DNA of 64,000 bases, taken from positions 4,442,513 to 4,506,512 of the forward strand of contig NZ_BDUD01000001.1 of NCBI RefSeq assembly GCF_003113895.1, read 5' to 3'. The notes beneath the pieces were generated by a model. The model ran no database searches and was not told where the DNA came from. It saw nothing but the letters and a program-made list of their open reading frames with translations. This DNA comes from Nostoc commune NIES-4072. Its GTDB lineage: Bacteria; Cyanobacteriota; Cyanobacteriia; Cyanobacteriales; Nostocaceae. A program made the position numbers and the translations under genes. Of this stretch, positions 26,899 through 36,558 are shown piece by piece (within the stretch, counting starts at the first letter, position 1; each line of letters starts with the position of its first letter).

Positions 26899-28701
26899 AT
26901 GAAATATTTTCCAATTTTTTACATAATTAAGCGTTTTTTCTTACCAATAATTCTGGTTTTGACAACAGCAATTACAATTACCGCGTGCAATCCATCTAAC
27001 TTTAAAACCGCAGCTGCACAAGTTCCTCAGTTGGTTCTTTCTACTACCACTGATCCTAAAACCTTTAACTTAGCCCTCATCCAAGAATCTCCCAATATTT
27101 CTGGTTTCACTTATGAAGCATTAGCCACTCAAAACGGAATAACTAAGGAAATTCAGCCAGCTTTAGCTGAATCTTGGGAACTTTCCCCCGATAAACTGCG
27201 GTTTGTCTTTACTTTGCGAGAAGGATTGAAGTGGTCGGATGGTCAGCCATTAACAGCCGATGATGTCGTTTTCTCTTTCAATGACATCTACATGAACAAG
27301 CGCATTCCCACTTATACCCAAGATGCTCTTCGCATTGGTATCAGTAAGGCTTTTCTCAAAGTCCGCAAAATCGATGAACGCCGGGTAGAATTTATTCTGC
27401 CAGAACCGTTTTCTCCTTTTTTGCGATCAATTGCAGCAGGAGTAGGAATATTACCAGAACACGCCTTGCGTGCAGCTGTGGAAGCTAAAAACTCTAACGG
27501 TAAGCCAGTGTTTATGTCCACTTGGGGAACCGACACAGACCCCAAAAAAATTATTGTTAATGGCCCTTACACAATCGAGAGTTATTCAGCCAATCAACGC
27601 GTAACATTTCGGCGCAACCCTTACTACTGGCGTCAAAAAGATGCACAAGGAAAACAACTGCCATATATTGAGCGTATAATTTGGCAAATTGTGGAATCGC
27701 CTGATACAGCTTTGCTGCAATTTCGTTCTGGAGGGTTAGATTTACTAGAAATTGGCCCTGGAAGTTTTCAATTGCTCAAGCGTCAAGAAAAGCAGGGTAA
27801 CTTTACTATTAAAAATGCTGGGCCTGACACTGGGACAAGTTTTATAACTTTCAATCTCAACAAAGGTAGTCGCAATGGCAAGCCTGTTGTAGATCCTATT
27901 AAGTCCCGCATTTTTAACAACGTTGCTTTTAGACAGGCTGTCGCCTACGCGATTGATCGCCAAACGATGATCAACAACACTTTGCGGGGATTGGGTGAAC
28001 CGCAAAACTCTCCGATTTCTGTTCCTAGTCCTTATTATTTGTCTCCAAAAGAAGGTTTAAAAACTTATGATTACAATCCAGAAAAAGCTAAACAACTTTT
28101 ACTAGGAGCAGGATTTAAATACGATGATAAAGGTCAACTGTTGGACGCGGATGGGAATCGAGTCCGCTTCACAATGATGGCTGTTGCTGGTAATAGACCG
28201 ACAATCACACCTAAAATTCAACAGGATCTCGGCAAGATAGGTATTAAAGTTGATTTACAATTTCTTGACTTCAGTATTATTGGAGAAAAAATCTCTAACA
28301 CCCTAGATTGGGAATGTTGGTATGGAGCTATTACTGGTGGTATTGAGCCGCAAGATGGTTTCAATGTCTGGTCTGTAGATGGTAACTTTCATGTATTTAA
28401 TCAGAAAGCTCAAGCCGGACAATCCCCAACCGTCGGTTGGAAAGCTACAGATTGGGAGCAGAAAATTGAAGACCTATACATTAAAGGTGCAAGAGAGTTC
28501 GATGAAACAAAACGCAAAGCTATCTATGCAGAAACACAACAACTCTCACAAGAGTATCTGCCTTTTATTCACCTATTCAATTCTCTAGCTTTAGTAGCGG
28601 TGCGTAATACCATTGAGAACATAAAATACTCGGCGATAGGAAGTTACAATTGGAATCTTTATGAACTCAAAGTAGCAGAAGATAAAAAAGTTAGTCATTA
28701 G
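26899..28701 (+). CDS. Family 5 ABC solute-binding lipoprotein (DppA/OppA-like), first copy
   Basis: 600 residues from ATG 26899. Lipoprotein signal peptide with lipobox ITAC and Cys30. The family 5 signature region LREGLKWSDGQPLTADDVVFS lies near residue 100-120. Such proteins bind peptides, nickel complexes, opines or other solutes for an ABC importer. It is a close paralogue of the next gene (same blocks such as VTFRRNPYYWR, GEPQNSPI and ALAESW). No permease or ATPase is near. The last codons and stop (28691-28701) lie in a TTAGTCA heptamer array. Confidence 0.9.
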   Translation: MKYFPIFYIIKRFFLPIILVLTTAITITACNPSNFKTAAAQVPQLVLSTTTDPKTFNLALIQESPNISGFTYEALATQNGITKEIQPALAESWELSPDKLRFVFTLREGLKWSDGQPLTADDVVFSFNDIYMNKRIPTYTQDALRIGISKAFLKVRKIDERRVEFILPEPFSPFLRSIAAGVGILPEHALRAAVEAKNSNGKPVFMSTWGTDTDPKKIIVNGPYTIESYSANQRVTFRRNPYYWRQKDAQGKQLPYIERIIWQIVESPDTALLQFRSGGLDLLEIGPGSFQLLKRQEKQGNFTIKNAGPDTGTSFITFNLNKGSRNGKPVVDPIKSRIFNNVAFRQAVAYAIDRQTMINNTLRGLGEPQNSPISVPSPYYLSPKEGLKTYDYNPEKAKQLLLGAGFKYDDKGQLLDADGNRVRFTMMAVAGNRPTITPKIQQDLGKIGIKVDLQFLDFSIIGEKISNTLDWECWYGAITGGIEPQDGFNVWSVDGNFHVFNQKAQAGQSPTVGWKATDWEQKIEDLYIKGAREFDETKRKAIYAETQQLSQEYLPFIHLFNSLALVAVRNTIENIKYSAIGSYNWNLYELKVAEDKKVSH

Positions 28702-28744
28702 TCATTAGTCATTAGTCATTTGTCATTTGTCATTGGTCATTTGG
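28691..28744. repeat. Tandem heptamer array, TTAGTCA family
   Basis: About seven copies of TTAGTCA/TTTGTCA. The first copies encode the last residues and stop of the upstream gene. Confidence 0.9.
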
Positions 28745-28879
28745 CTTAGTTAGTCTCTTTGTCTCTCTTTATCTCTCCCTACCTCCCCTGCTTCTCCCAT
28801 TCCTCACTTGCTACTTCCCTTTATGCAATCAAGGCAGAACATGAAGTGTATTATGCAAACAGTTTAGTCTTTCAGTTCT

Positions 28880-30697
28880 ATGATTTTTGCCCTCTTGCCT
28901 AACCGCCACCGTGGGTTTGTGGTTTTAGCAATATTCAGTCTATTTTTGATTTTTCAGATAGCTCTTATTAGTTGCAACCCAACTAATTTTAAGAGTAAAG
29001 CGGCGCAAGTATCGCAATGGGTTACAAGCACTATTGGCGACCCGAAAACTTTTAACTACGCCTTCAATCAGGAATATCCTCATGTTTTTCTGTTCACGAC
29101 TGAAGGACTAACTACCCTCAATGGTATTACAGGCAAAATTGAGCCAGCTTTAGCGGTATCGTGGGATATTTCTGACGATAAAAAGCGAGTCGCTTTTACT
29201 TTGCGAGAAAACCTGAAATGGTCAGATGGCGAACCGCTTACCGTAGATGATGTTATTTTTACCTATGAGGATGTGATTTTCAATCCACAGATTCCTACTG
29301 ATTGGAAAGATGGTCTGAAAATTGGTTCTAGTGGTAGTTTTCCTAAAATCAGAAAAATAAGCGATCGCCAAATTGAATTTATTCTACCTGAGCCTTTTGC
29401 TCCTTTCCTTTATACCACAGCCGGAGCATCAACAAATTCAGTTGGTATTTTGCCAAAACATGCTTTAGCTGAATCATTGAAATCTAAAGATACTAAAGGT
29501 AATTCCAAGTTTCTATCTACTTGGGGAACAGATACAGAACCCAGTAAAATTATTGTTAACGGTGCTTATAAAATAGAAAGTTATACTCCCAGTCAACGTG
29601 TGGTATTTCGGCGCAATCCTTATTACTGGCGCAAAGATAGCCAAGGAAATCAGTTACCATATATTGAACGTATTGTTTGGCAAATTATTGAATCTACAGA
29701 TACAATAATTCTTCAGTTTCGCTCTGGAGGATTAGATACAGTTACTATTTCTCCTGAAAACTTTTCACTACTTAAGCGCGAAGAAAAGCGGGGAAAGTTT
29801 ACTATCTACAATGGAGGCCCGGAATTCACCAATACTTATATTTCATTTAATCTCAACAAAGGTCGGCGGCAAAACGGACAGCCTGTAGTTGACTCAATTA
29901 AATCCCGTTGGTTTAATACCGTTGCTTTTAGACAAGCAGTTGCTTATGCACTCGACCGTCAAACAATGCTAAATAACGTTTTTCGGGGGATTGGTGTGTT
30001 ACAAAATTCGCCGATAGAAATTCAAAGTCCTTACTATTTTCCTCCAGAAAAAGGTCTTAAAGTTTATGAATATAATCAAGAAAAAGCGAAAAAATTACTA
30101 TTAAGCGCAGGTTTTAAATATAATGAGAATAAACAGTTACTAGACGCTGATGGTAATCGGGTGCGCTTCAGTTTATTAACGAATGCTGAAAATAAAACTC
30201 GTGTTTTAATGGGAGCGCAAATTAAGCAAGATTTGAGTAAAATTGGCATTCAAGTTGATTTTAATCCAATTGCTTTCAATACCCTTACAGACAAACTTTC
30301 TAATTCTCTCGATTGGGAATGTTATCTGCTAGGCTTTGTTGGAGGGATTGAACCAAATGACGGGGCTAATGTTTGGTTACCGGAAGGTGGATTACACACT
30401 TTCAATCAGAAACTTCAAGCAGGACAAGAATCACTTATTGGTTGGCAAGTTGCAGATTGGGAAGCGGAAATCGGTCGTCTTTACATTAAAGCAGCACGAG
30501 AGTTAGACGAAGTAAAGCGCAAAGAGATTTACGCCGAAACGCAACGCCTCTCTCAAGAATATTTACCTTACATTTATTTAGTGAATCCTTTATCTTTGAT
30601 AGCAGTGCGCGATCGCATCCAAAACGTCAAATTCTCTGCACTTGGTTCCCAAAAAGGAACGTTATGGAACAAATATGAACTGAAAATCACAGAATAG
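28880..30697 (+). CDS. Family 5 ABC solute-binding lipoprotein, second copy
   Basis: 605 residues. Lipobox LISC with Cys32. Same architecture as the gene before it: LRENLKWSDGEPLTVDDVIF near 110-130, FRRNPYYWR, FRSGGLD, and a C-terminal RLSQEYLPYI. The two proteins align over their full length and clearly arose by tandem duplication. No transporter membrane genes are adjacent, so both would have to use a permease encoded elsewhere. The ligand is unknown. Confidence 0.9.
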   Translation: MIFALLPNRHRGFVVLAIFSLFLIFQIALISCNPTNFKSKAAQVSQWVTSTIGDPKTFNYAFNQEYPHVFLFTTEGLTTLNGITGKIEPALAVSWDISDDKKRVAFTLRENLKWSDGEPLTVDDVIFTYEDVIFNPQIPTDWKDGLKIGSSGSFPKIRKISDRQIEFILPEPFAPFLYTTAGASTNSVGILPKHALAESLKSKDTKGNSKFLSTWGTDTEPSKIIVNGAYKIESYTPSQRVVFRRNPYYWRKDSQGNQLPYIERIVWQIIESTDTIILQFRSGGLDTVTISPENFSLLKREEKRGKFTIYNGGPEFTNTYISFNLNKGRRQNGQPVVDSIKSRWFNTVAFRQAVAYALDRQTMLNNVFRGIGVLQNSPIEIQSPYYFPPEKGLKVYEYNQEKAKKLLLSAGFKYNENKQLLDADGNRVRFSLLTNAENKTRVLMGAQIKQDLSKIGIQVDFNPIAFNTLTDKLSNSLDWECYLLGFVGGIEPNDGANVWLPEGGLHTFNQKLQAGQESLIGWQVADWEAEIGRLYIKAARELDEVKRKEIYAETQRLSQEYLPYIYLVNPLSLIAVRDRIQNVKFSALGSQKGTLWNKYELKITE

Positions 30698-30769
30698 AGT
30701 TTAAAGTATTAAAATCTCCGCCCTTGGTGGCACGTTTGGGAACATTTATAAAATTCAAACAACAGACCA

Positions 30770-31558
30770 GTGTCTCAAAATGAAACTTTGCGATCGCTCC
30801 TCGAAGCGGTTGCCAATGGTAAAGTTACCCCAGATACGGCATTCGACTCACTCAAAGATTTAACTTATGAATCTGTGGGTGAGTTTGCCAAAATCGACCA
30901 TCATCGCCAGCTAAGAACTGGTTTCCCAGAGGTTATTTGGGGCCCCGGTAAGACTCCTGACCAAATTGCTCAAATTATCGAGGTGATGCGCCTCCGTAAT
31001 CCGGTGGTGATGGCAACTCGCATTGAACCAGCAGTTTATACAGCACTGGAATCAAAAGTTAACGGTTTACGATATTACGAATCGGCACGAATTTGTGCGA
31101 TCGCTCCTTCTACCATCGAACCACAATTTGGGGGTGAAATCGGCATTCTTTCTGCTGGTACTGCCGATTTACCCGTTGCTGAAGAAGCTGCTGTCACTGC
31201 TGAACTTTCCGGTTTTCGCGTCCAGCGCCTCTGGGATGTTGGCGTTGCGGGGATTCACCGTTTATTAAGTAACCGCCACCTGATTGAGTCCGCATCGGTG
31301 TTGATTGTCGTAGCGGGGATGGAAGGCGCTTTACCCAGCGTTGTTGCGGGTTTAGCGAGTTGTCCTGTAATTGCCGTACCCACCAGTATCGGTTATGGTG
31401 CGAGTTTTGGTGGATTAGCACCTTTATTGACAATGCTTAACTCTTGTGCTGCGGGAGTAGGCGTAGTAAATATCGATAATGGTTTTGGTGCAGCAGTTTT
31501 AGCGGGGCAAATTTTGCGGACTGCCGAGAAATTGCGGTTGGCATCGGCTGCATCTTGA
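30770..31558 (+). CDS. larB: LarB-type nicotinic acid adenine dinucleotide carboxylase/hydrolase
   Basis: 262 residues with a GTG start at 30770. The C-terminal half is PurE-like (about 125-262), with GILSAGTADLPVAEEA, VVAGMEGALPSVVAG and PTSIGYGASFGG, all typical of LarB. In Lactobacillus, LarB carboxylates NaAD in the synthesis of the nickel-pincer cofactor of lactate racemase. The partners LarC and LarE are not in the window, so the cofactor pathway here is only inferred. Confidence 0.88.
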   Translation: MSQNETLRSLLEAVANGKVTPDTAFDSLKDLTYESVGEFAKIDHHRQLRTGFPEVIWGPGKTPDQIAQIIEVMRLRNPVVMATRIEPAVYTALESKVNGLRYYESARICAIAPSTIEPQFGGEIGILSAGTADLPVAEEAAVTAELSGFRVQRLWDVGVAGIHRLLSNRHLIESASVLIVVAGMEGALPSVVAGLASCPVIAVPTSIGYGASFGGLAPLLTMLNSCAAGVGVVNIDNGFGAAVLAGQILRTAEKLRLASAAS

Positions 31559-31664
31559 GTTAAGACATTGAGGTTATATGCAATATTTCAGTAAATCTCA
31601 GGAATTTATCTAAAAAATAAACTGATACTGAATTTTGCCACCTCCAACCTCTTAATCATCAAAT

Positions 31665-31874
31665 ATGAGTCATTACAGTGATTTGATATCTCGGTTATAT
31701 TGGCATTTGCCTGTAAATTTGACAGCACTACTAGCACAAACAATTACCGATCCAGACTTGATGGGTCAGGTTGAAAAATCTTGGCGTCACTTTATACAAA
31801 CAGGTCAAGTATGGGCATTGTTGATTGGTTTAGTCATTGGCTATATGATTCGGAATCTAACTAGCTATGGTTAA
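31665..31874 (+). CDS. Small cyanobacterial membrane protein of unknown function
   Basis: 69 residues from ATG 31665. N-terminal soluble part, then one membrane segment at about 48-64 (VWALLIGLVIGYMI). I do not recognise the family. Its codon use and its position between larB and argH on the same strand suggest a real gene. Confidence 0.6.
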   Translation: MSHYSDLISRLYWHLPVNLTALLAQTITDPDLMGQVEKSWRHFIQTGQVWALLIGLVIGYMIRNLTSYG

Positions 31875-31880
31875 ATCTAG

Positions 31881-31978
31881 AGGGAATAGGGAGTAGGGAG
31901 TAGGGAGTAGGAAATTAGGAAAATTGTCTTCCTCTCTTCCCAAATCATTACTCCCCATTCCCCACTCCCCACTCCCCT
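31881..31978. repeat. GGGAGTA and CCCCACT heptamer arrays in opposite orientation
   Basis: GGGAGTA units at 31881-31911 face CCCCACT units at 31952-31977. The arms are partly complementary. Confidence 0.85.
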
Positions 31979-31997
31979 CATAATCCTCATAATATTT

Positions 31998-33383
31998 ATG
32001 ACCAAAGAAGAAACTTGGAGCCAGAGGTTTGAATCAGCATTGCATCCAGCGATCGCTCGTTTTAATGCCAGTATAGATTTTGATATTGAATTAATCGAAT
32101 ATGACTTGACTGGTTCTCAAGCCCATGCTAAAATGCTTGCTCACACGGGCATCATCTCCACAGAAGAAGGAGAGCAACTGGTTGCAGGTTTAGAACAAAT
32201 TCGCCAAGAGTACCGCCAGGGTAAATTTCAGCCTGGTGTTGATGCTGAGGATGTACATTTTGCAGTTGAACGACGATTGACAGAAATTGTCGGCGATGTG
32301 GGTAAAAAGGTGCATACGGCGCGATCGCGTAATGACCAAGTTGGTACAGATACCAGACTCTACCTCCGTGACCAAATCCAACAAATTAAAAGGGAATTGC
32401 GAGAATTTCAAGGGGTTTTACTGGATATAGCTGAAAAAAACGTTGAAACCCTAATTCCTGGCTATACGCACCTACAACGCGCCCAACCCCTGAGTTTAGC
32501 TCACCACCTCTTGGCATACTTTCAAATGGCGCAACGCGACTGGGAACGCTTAGGAGACGTTTCTCGCCGCGTGAATATCTCACCTTTGGGGTGTGGTGCT
32601 TTAGCTGGAACTACTTTCCCCATCGACCGCCATTACACAGCTAAACTCCTGAATTTTGACGATATTTATGCTAACAGCCTCGATGGAGTGAGCGATCGCG
32701 ATTTTGCGATCGAATTCTTGTGTGCTGCTAGCTTGATTATGGTTCACCTCAGCCGCCTTGCGGAAGAAGTCATTCTTTGGTCATCAGAAGAATTCCGCTT
32801 TGTTACCCTCAAAGATAGCTGTGCCACAGGTTCCAGTATCATGCCCCAAAAGAAAAACCCCGATGTACCAGAACTCGTGCGGGGGAAAACGGGGCGTGTA
32901 TTCGGTCATCTCCAAGCAATGTTAGTGATTATGAAGGGGTTACCCCTGGCGTATAATAAAGACCTGCAAGAAGATAAAGAAGGTTTATTTGATAGCGTCA
33001 ACACAATCAAAGGCTCTCTCGAAGCCATGACGATTTTGCTCAAGGAAGGTTTGGAATTTCGTACCCAACGGTTAGCAGAAGCTGTGGCGGAAGATTTTTC
33101 TAACGCTACCGATGTAGCAGATTATCTGGCAGCACGGGGCGTTCCTTTCCGGGAAGCTTATAATCTTGTGGGTAAGGTGGTAAAAACTAGTATTGCCGCA
33201 GGCAAACTCCTAAAAGATTTGAAATTGGAAGAGTGGCAACAACTACATCCGGCATTTGCAGCAGATATTTATGAGGCGATATCCCCTCGTCAAGTTGTAG
33301 CAGCCCGCAACAGTTACGGTGGTACTGGCTTTGTACAGGTTCGCAAAGCACTCATCGCTGCCCGCGCTCAATTAGTTCAATAG
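31998..33383 (+). CDS. argH: Argininosuccinate lyase
   Basis: 461 residues. Fumarase/ASL superfamily signature [12 protein letters not shown] at 278-289, with HTARSRNDQ near 110. It cleaves argininosuccinate into arginine and fumarate, the last step of arginine synthesis. Arginine is also a cyanophycin precursor, which makes the nearby cphBA a fitting but not linked neighbour. Full length with a normal start at ATG 31998. Confidence 0.97.
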   Translation: MTKEETWSQRFESALHPAIARFNASIDFDIELIEYDLTGSQAHAKMLAHTGIISTEEGEQLVAGLEQIRQEYRQGKFQPGVDAEDVHFAVERRLTEIVGDVGKKVHTARSRNDQVGTDTRLYLRDQIQQIKRELREFQGVLLDIAEKNVETLIPGYTHLQRAQPLSLAHHLLAYFQMAQRDWERLGDVSRRVNISPLGCGALAGTTFPIDRHYTAKLLNFDDIYANSLDGVSDRDFAIEFLCAASLIMVHLSRLAEEVILWSSEEFRFVTLKDSCATGSSIMPQKKNPDVPELVRGKTGRVFGHLQAMLVIMKGLPLAYNKDLQEDKEGLFDSVNTIKGSLEAMTILLKEGLEFRTQRLAEAVAEDFSNATDVADYLAARGVPFREAYNLVGKVVKTSIAAGKLLKDLKLEEWQQLHPAFAADIYEAISPRQVVAARNSYGGTGFVQVRKALIAARAQLVQ

Positions 33384-33420
33384 AAGGAGTGAGGAGTAAG
33401 AATTTTAGATTTTGGATTTT

Positions 33421-33523
33421 ATACCAATTTGAAAAAAGAATGCGACAAATAGACCATTTGTAGAGACGCGATTCATCGCGTCTTTACCCAAGGATGTGTT
33501 GGAATTATTAATTGAATTGGTAT
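33421..33523. mobile_element. MITE-like element, 103 bp, copy 2
   Basis: Perfect short terminal inverted repeats ATACCAATT / AATTGGTAT. Same central hairpin and same length as 17641-17743. Located downstream of argH. Confidence 0.92.
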
Positions 33524-33580
33524 TAGATTGAAATTTAATCCAAAATCCAAAATTGAATTGCCCAATACCCAAAAATAAAT

Positions 33581-33604
33581 AAGGGCGTACAAATGTGCGC
33601 CCTT
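33581..33604 (-). terminator. Terminator of the small basic protein gene
   Basis: A 10-bp stem (AAGGGCG.AC / GT.CGCCCTT, one wobble) with a 4-base loop and a T-rich tail on the minus strand. It lies 42 bases past the stop of the gene at 33646. Confidence 0.7.
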
Positions 33605-33645
33605 AAATATAAATAATCTAAATAACAAGGATTTAAGCAAACAAC

Positions 33646-33810
33646 TTATTCAGTGTCAGCTGCTGCTGCTCCTTCTTCTTCTTCACTCTTTGGTGGTCTT
33701 TGTTGGAACCTTCTCTGCATTCTTCCTGTAGTAGTTCGTTTACGAAACTTTCTGGCATACGCCTGGTTCCGTAGCGCCTTTTCTTTTTTCGGGTTACGGC
33801 GCTTGGCCAT
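33646..33810 (-). CDS. Small basic protein of unknown function
   Basis: 54 residues from ATG 33810, preceded by a strong GAGGTGA. The first 40 residues are rich in Lys and Arg (MAKRRNPKKEKALRNQAYA, then a KFRKRTTTGR-type run), and the tail is acidic and Ala-rich. The composition is like a ribosomal or RNA-binding protein. I do not recognise the family. Strong ribosome-binding site and terminator support expression. Confidence 0.75.
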   Translation of the reverse strand: MAKRRNPKKEKALRNQAYARKFRKRTTTGRMQRRFQQRPPKSEEEEGAAAADTE

Positions 33811-34557
33811 GTTCACCTCATTAATAAACAACAAAAAAGTAGCAACTAGGCATCACGTAGGCAATATCAGTTACCAATGTTATTGATATACTTGTAGCCT
33901 AGTGCAGCAATAAATACGCTTTAAACAGTGTACTAGTCTATCGCATTCAACCTAGCTCTGTCAATAATAATTTATAATTATCCCCACCAGCTAGACGAAA
34001 AGCCCGGAATATAATTATGCGTGACTTTTGAGAGCCAGTTGGTTCTCCCTACAGCCCTTCTCCTAAAAGAGACGCTACGCGTAGCTTGCTTCTTTGGAGG
34101 GGTACAACGCTCTTAACCCGCTCAACGCACTGGCTCCTTTTGACTTCTGCCTTGCGGTACTAGTTGTTGTTCTTAGAACAAACTAATCAATATTATTAAG
34201 AATTAGGTAACAGTTTCAAACCTCGTTTAATTATCTCTTCTAAATTTTGCATTCAAACTTATCATTGAGATGATTTTTTTTAATGTGTGCTGAAAAATAT
34301 TAGTGATAGCTGGTTGGGCAAGGCTAATGTTAGTTTTAAACTGAAAAACTTTCTGATTAAACAAACTTTATGTATATATGAATACAGTGCTTCTCTTGAA
34401 ACTTGATGTTAGAATCAATAATATTCTACGTAAATCGTGAGAATAAAATCTCAAACCGCAAACATTTTTGTATAAAACAAAACTCGATAAAAATTTAATT
34501 AGTTGAGTTTATGTAAGTGGTAGAGAGCTATAGAATACAACACAAAAATTTTGAAGA
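33811..34557. other. Long intergenic region with iterated repeats
   Basis: About 750 bases without a gene. 34040-34150 carries Nostoc-type extragenic words (GACGCTACGCGTAGCTTGCTT, and TGACTTCTGCCTTGCGGTAC also near 41790). The rest is AT-rich. I see no RNA gene. Confidence 0.5.
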
Positions 34558-35052
34558 TTGAACGTTATTGCTTTTTTTCCGGCAGCTGTGCAGTCCACAC
34601 GTAGCTTATGGCGTATTGGACAAACAGTATTGGGTATTATATTTCGTCATCCCATTACTGGCACTAGTATCATCCCAATTTTACCTGATGGTCGGATTGT
34701 ACTGATCCGGCGGCGTGATGATGGTCTTTGGTCATTGCCTGGAGGGATGGTGGATTGGGGAGAAGATATTCCCAATACAGTCCGCCGGGAATTGATTGAG
34801 GAAACCGGGCTAGAATTGGTGAAAATTAATCGTTTAGTAGGAGTTTACTCCGCACCAGACCGCGATCCCAGAATCCATTCAATTTGTGTTGTGGTTGAAG
34901 CTGAAGTACATGGGACAATGAAAATTCAGGATACTTTGGAAGTTATGGAAATCCAAGCTTTCTCTCCCAATTTGCTACCTTCAGGACAGATGTCTCATGA
35001 CCATACTCGGCAGTTGCAAGACTACTTGAATGGCTTGACAACACTGGCATAA
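34558..35052 (+). CDS. Nudix hydrolase
   Basis: 164 residues. Nudix box at 63-85 (G63, E69, R77, E78, E81, E82, G84) is complete. The start is a TTG at 34558, the first possible start after an in-frame stop at 34552; a GTG at codon 11 is the alternative. The substrate is unknown. The SAPDRDPRIH part resembles ADP-ribose and NADH-type Nudix proteins, but this is weak. Confidence 0.88.
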   Translation: MNVIAFFPAAVQSTRSLWRIGQTVLGIIFRHPITGTSIIPILPDGRIVLIRRRDDGLWSLPGGMVDWGEDIPNTVRRELIEETGLELVKINRLVGVYSAPDRDPRIHSICVVVEAEVHGTMKIQDTLEVMEIQAFSPNLLPSGQMSHDHTRQLQDYLNGLTTLA

Positions 35053-35059
35053 CAATATT

Positions 35060-35092
35060 TAGTCATTTGTCATTTGTCACTTGTCATTTGCC
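35060..35092. repeat. Tandem heptamer array, TTTGTCA
   Basis: Four to five TTTGTCA/CTTGTCA units after the Nudix gene. A second array of AATGACT units lies at 35185-35212 in the opposite sense. Confidence 0.85.
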
Positions 35093-35251
35093 GCCAAAGT
35101 ATATGATCTAAGGAAGCTTTTCTACGAGACGCTGGTCGCGTTCGGCTCACGCTTCTGTGTTTGTAATTTGTCCAAAACTAATTACTAATGACTAATGACC
35201 AATGACTAATGACTATTTATTATGGTGCTAAAAGTTAACTACTAAATTAAA

Positions 35252-36094
35252 ATGAATACACTATTCCGTAACTCGCGGATAAAGCTCTCTCAAGGGCTGA
35301 TATTCTGGCGTGAAGTCGGTGAAAAAACTCCTATAATTTTTTTACATGGTGCTTGGAATGAGAGCAGTCAATGGTTATCTGTGATGGAGTCCCTTTCACA
35401 AGATTTCCATTGTTTTGCACTTGATTTGTTAGGGTTTGGTGAATCAGAAAATCCGAATATTCATCATTCGATAGATTTACAAGTAGAGTGTTTGGCTGAG
35501 TTTTTGCAAGCAGTCAAGCTAGAAAAAGTTTATTTAGTAGGGCATTCTCTTGGGGGCTGGATTGCTGCTAGCTATGCTTTAAAGTATCCAGAGAAACTTG
35601 ATGGTGTAATATTGCTAGCACCAGAGGGTGTAGAGATAGCGGGACAAGAAGAGTATTGTCGAAAGATGCGGCAATTATTGAATTATCCGTCACTAATAGT
35701 TAAATTGTTGCGATCGCTAACTCCTTTCACTAAAATTGTGGGTTGGTATGAAAAAATTGCCCAGGATTTGCAATTACATCAGGAATTATTGCGTTACCCC
35801 ATAGCTTGCCAGTTACTCTTCAAACGGCAACAATCAGAAATTGAAGCGGAATTAGTGCAAAAGCGGCTTTATATGATAGATGTGCCGGTTTTTATTTTGC
35901 AAGGTGGCCAAGATACACCAGATGCTTTAGCTAAGAGTCGGGTTTATGCTCAACTGATGCCGAAAGTCGAGTTGAAAATGATTGCCCATGCCGGAAATGA
36001 CTTACCAGAATCTTATGCTGGAGTTGTGGCAGTTGAGATTCGGGAGTTTATTCAAGGTATTTTAAAAAACCATAATTTCAACAAATTAAACTAG
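35252..36094 (+). CDS. Alpha/beta-hydrolase fold protein
   Basis: 280 residues. Oxyanion HG at 32-33, nucleophile elbow GHSLGG with S99, acid D221 in GGQDTPD, and base H246 in IAHAGND. Cap region about 125-200. Intact triad, no signal peptide, probably cytosolic. The substrate cannot be predicted. It ends 9 bases into the converging PIN pseudogene. Confidence 0.9.
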   Translation: MNTLFRNSRIKLSQGLIFWREVGEKTPIIFLHGAWNESSQWLSVMESLSQDFHCFALDLLGFGESENPNIHHSIDLQVECLAEFLQAVKLEKVYLVGHSLGGWIAASYALKYPEKLDGVILLAPEGVEIAGQEEYCRKMRQLLNYPSLIVKLLRSLTPFTKIVGWYEKIAQDLQLHQELLRYPIACQLLFKRQQSEIEAELVQKRLYMIDVPVFILQGGQDTPDALAKSRVYAQLMPKVELKMIAHAGNDLPESYAGVVAVEIREFIQGILKNHNFNKLN

Positions 36095-36550
36095 CTCATT
36101 CAGGGTTTGTTGCCAATCCACTACGCATATTCCTTCGCTCTCAAAGCGTGATATGTGTTTCAAGTTTGTTGTCACAACTATGACCTGATTAAAACTCTTT
36201 AATTGGAGAATTGCTTGATCAGCAAGAATTACATCACCATCCAAACTTTCATTGCTTGCTGTAGGCTGACCCTGGTTTCGTACCCATGCCCATAATTCGG
36301 CTGCTTTTCGCATCGTTTCGGGAGTCAGTGGTATGAGACAAATTTGGCTAAGTTTGTTGAGGCGGTCTATACTCTTTTGTTTTCCTTGTCTTAATAGTTC
36401 ACGCCGAAGCTCATAATCGGCTATTTCTGGCACACGTATAACAGTTTCAATTTTCCCCAATTATCGCAACCACTGTTGGACTTTTGGGTTTATTTTTGGA
36501 TGCGTTACTTGACTCAAAGGATGAGTGTCTAGCAATACGGCTCTACTCAT
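36086..36550 (-). pseudogene. PIN-domain toxin gene interrupted by in-frame stop
   Basis: From ATG 36550 the frame reads MSRAVLLDTHPLSQV, with the first PIN Asp (D8), and then meets TAA at 36461-36463 (codon 30). The same frame continues after it for 124 codons with the rest of a PIN domain (EIADYELRREL, ESLDGDVILADQ, VVTTN). A single base change such as CAA to TAA would explain it. Without readthrough the toxin lacks its first catalytic Asp. Its antitoxin-like partner lies 8 bases upstream and is intact. Confidence 0.82.
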
Positions 36551-36558
36551 CTATGTTT

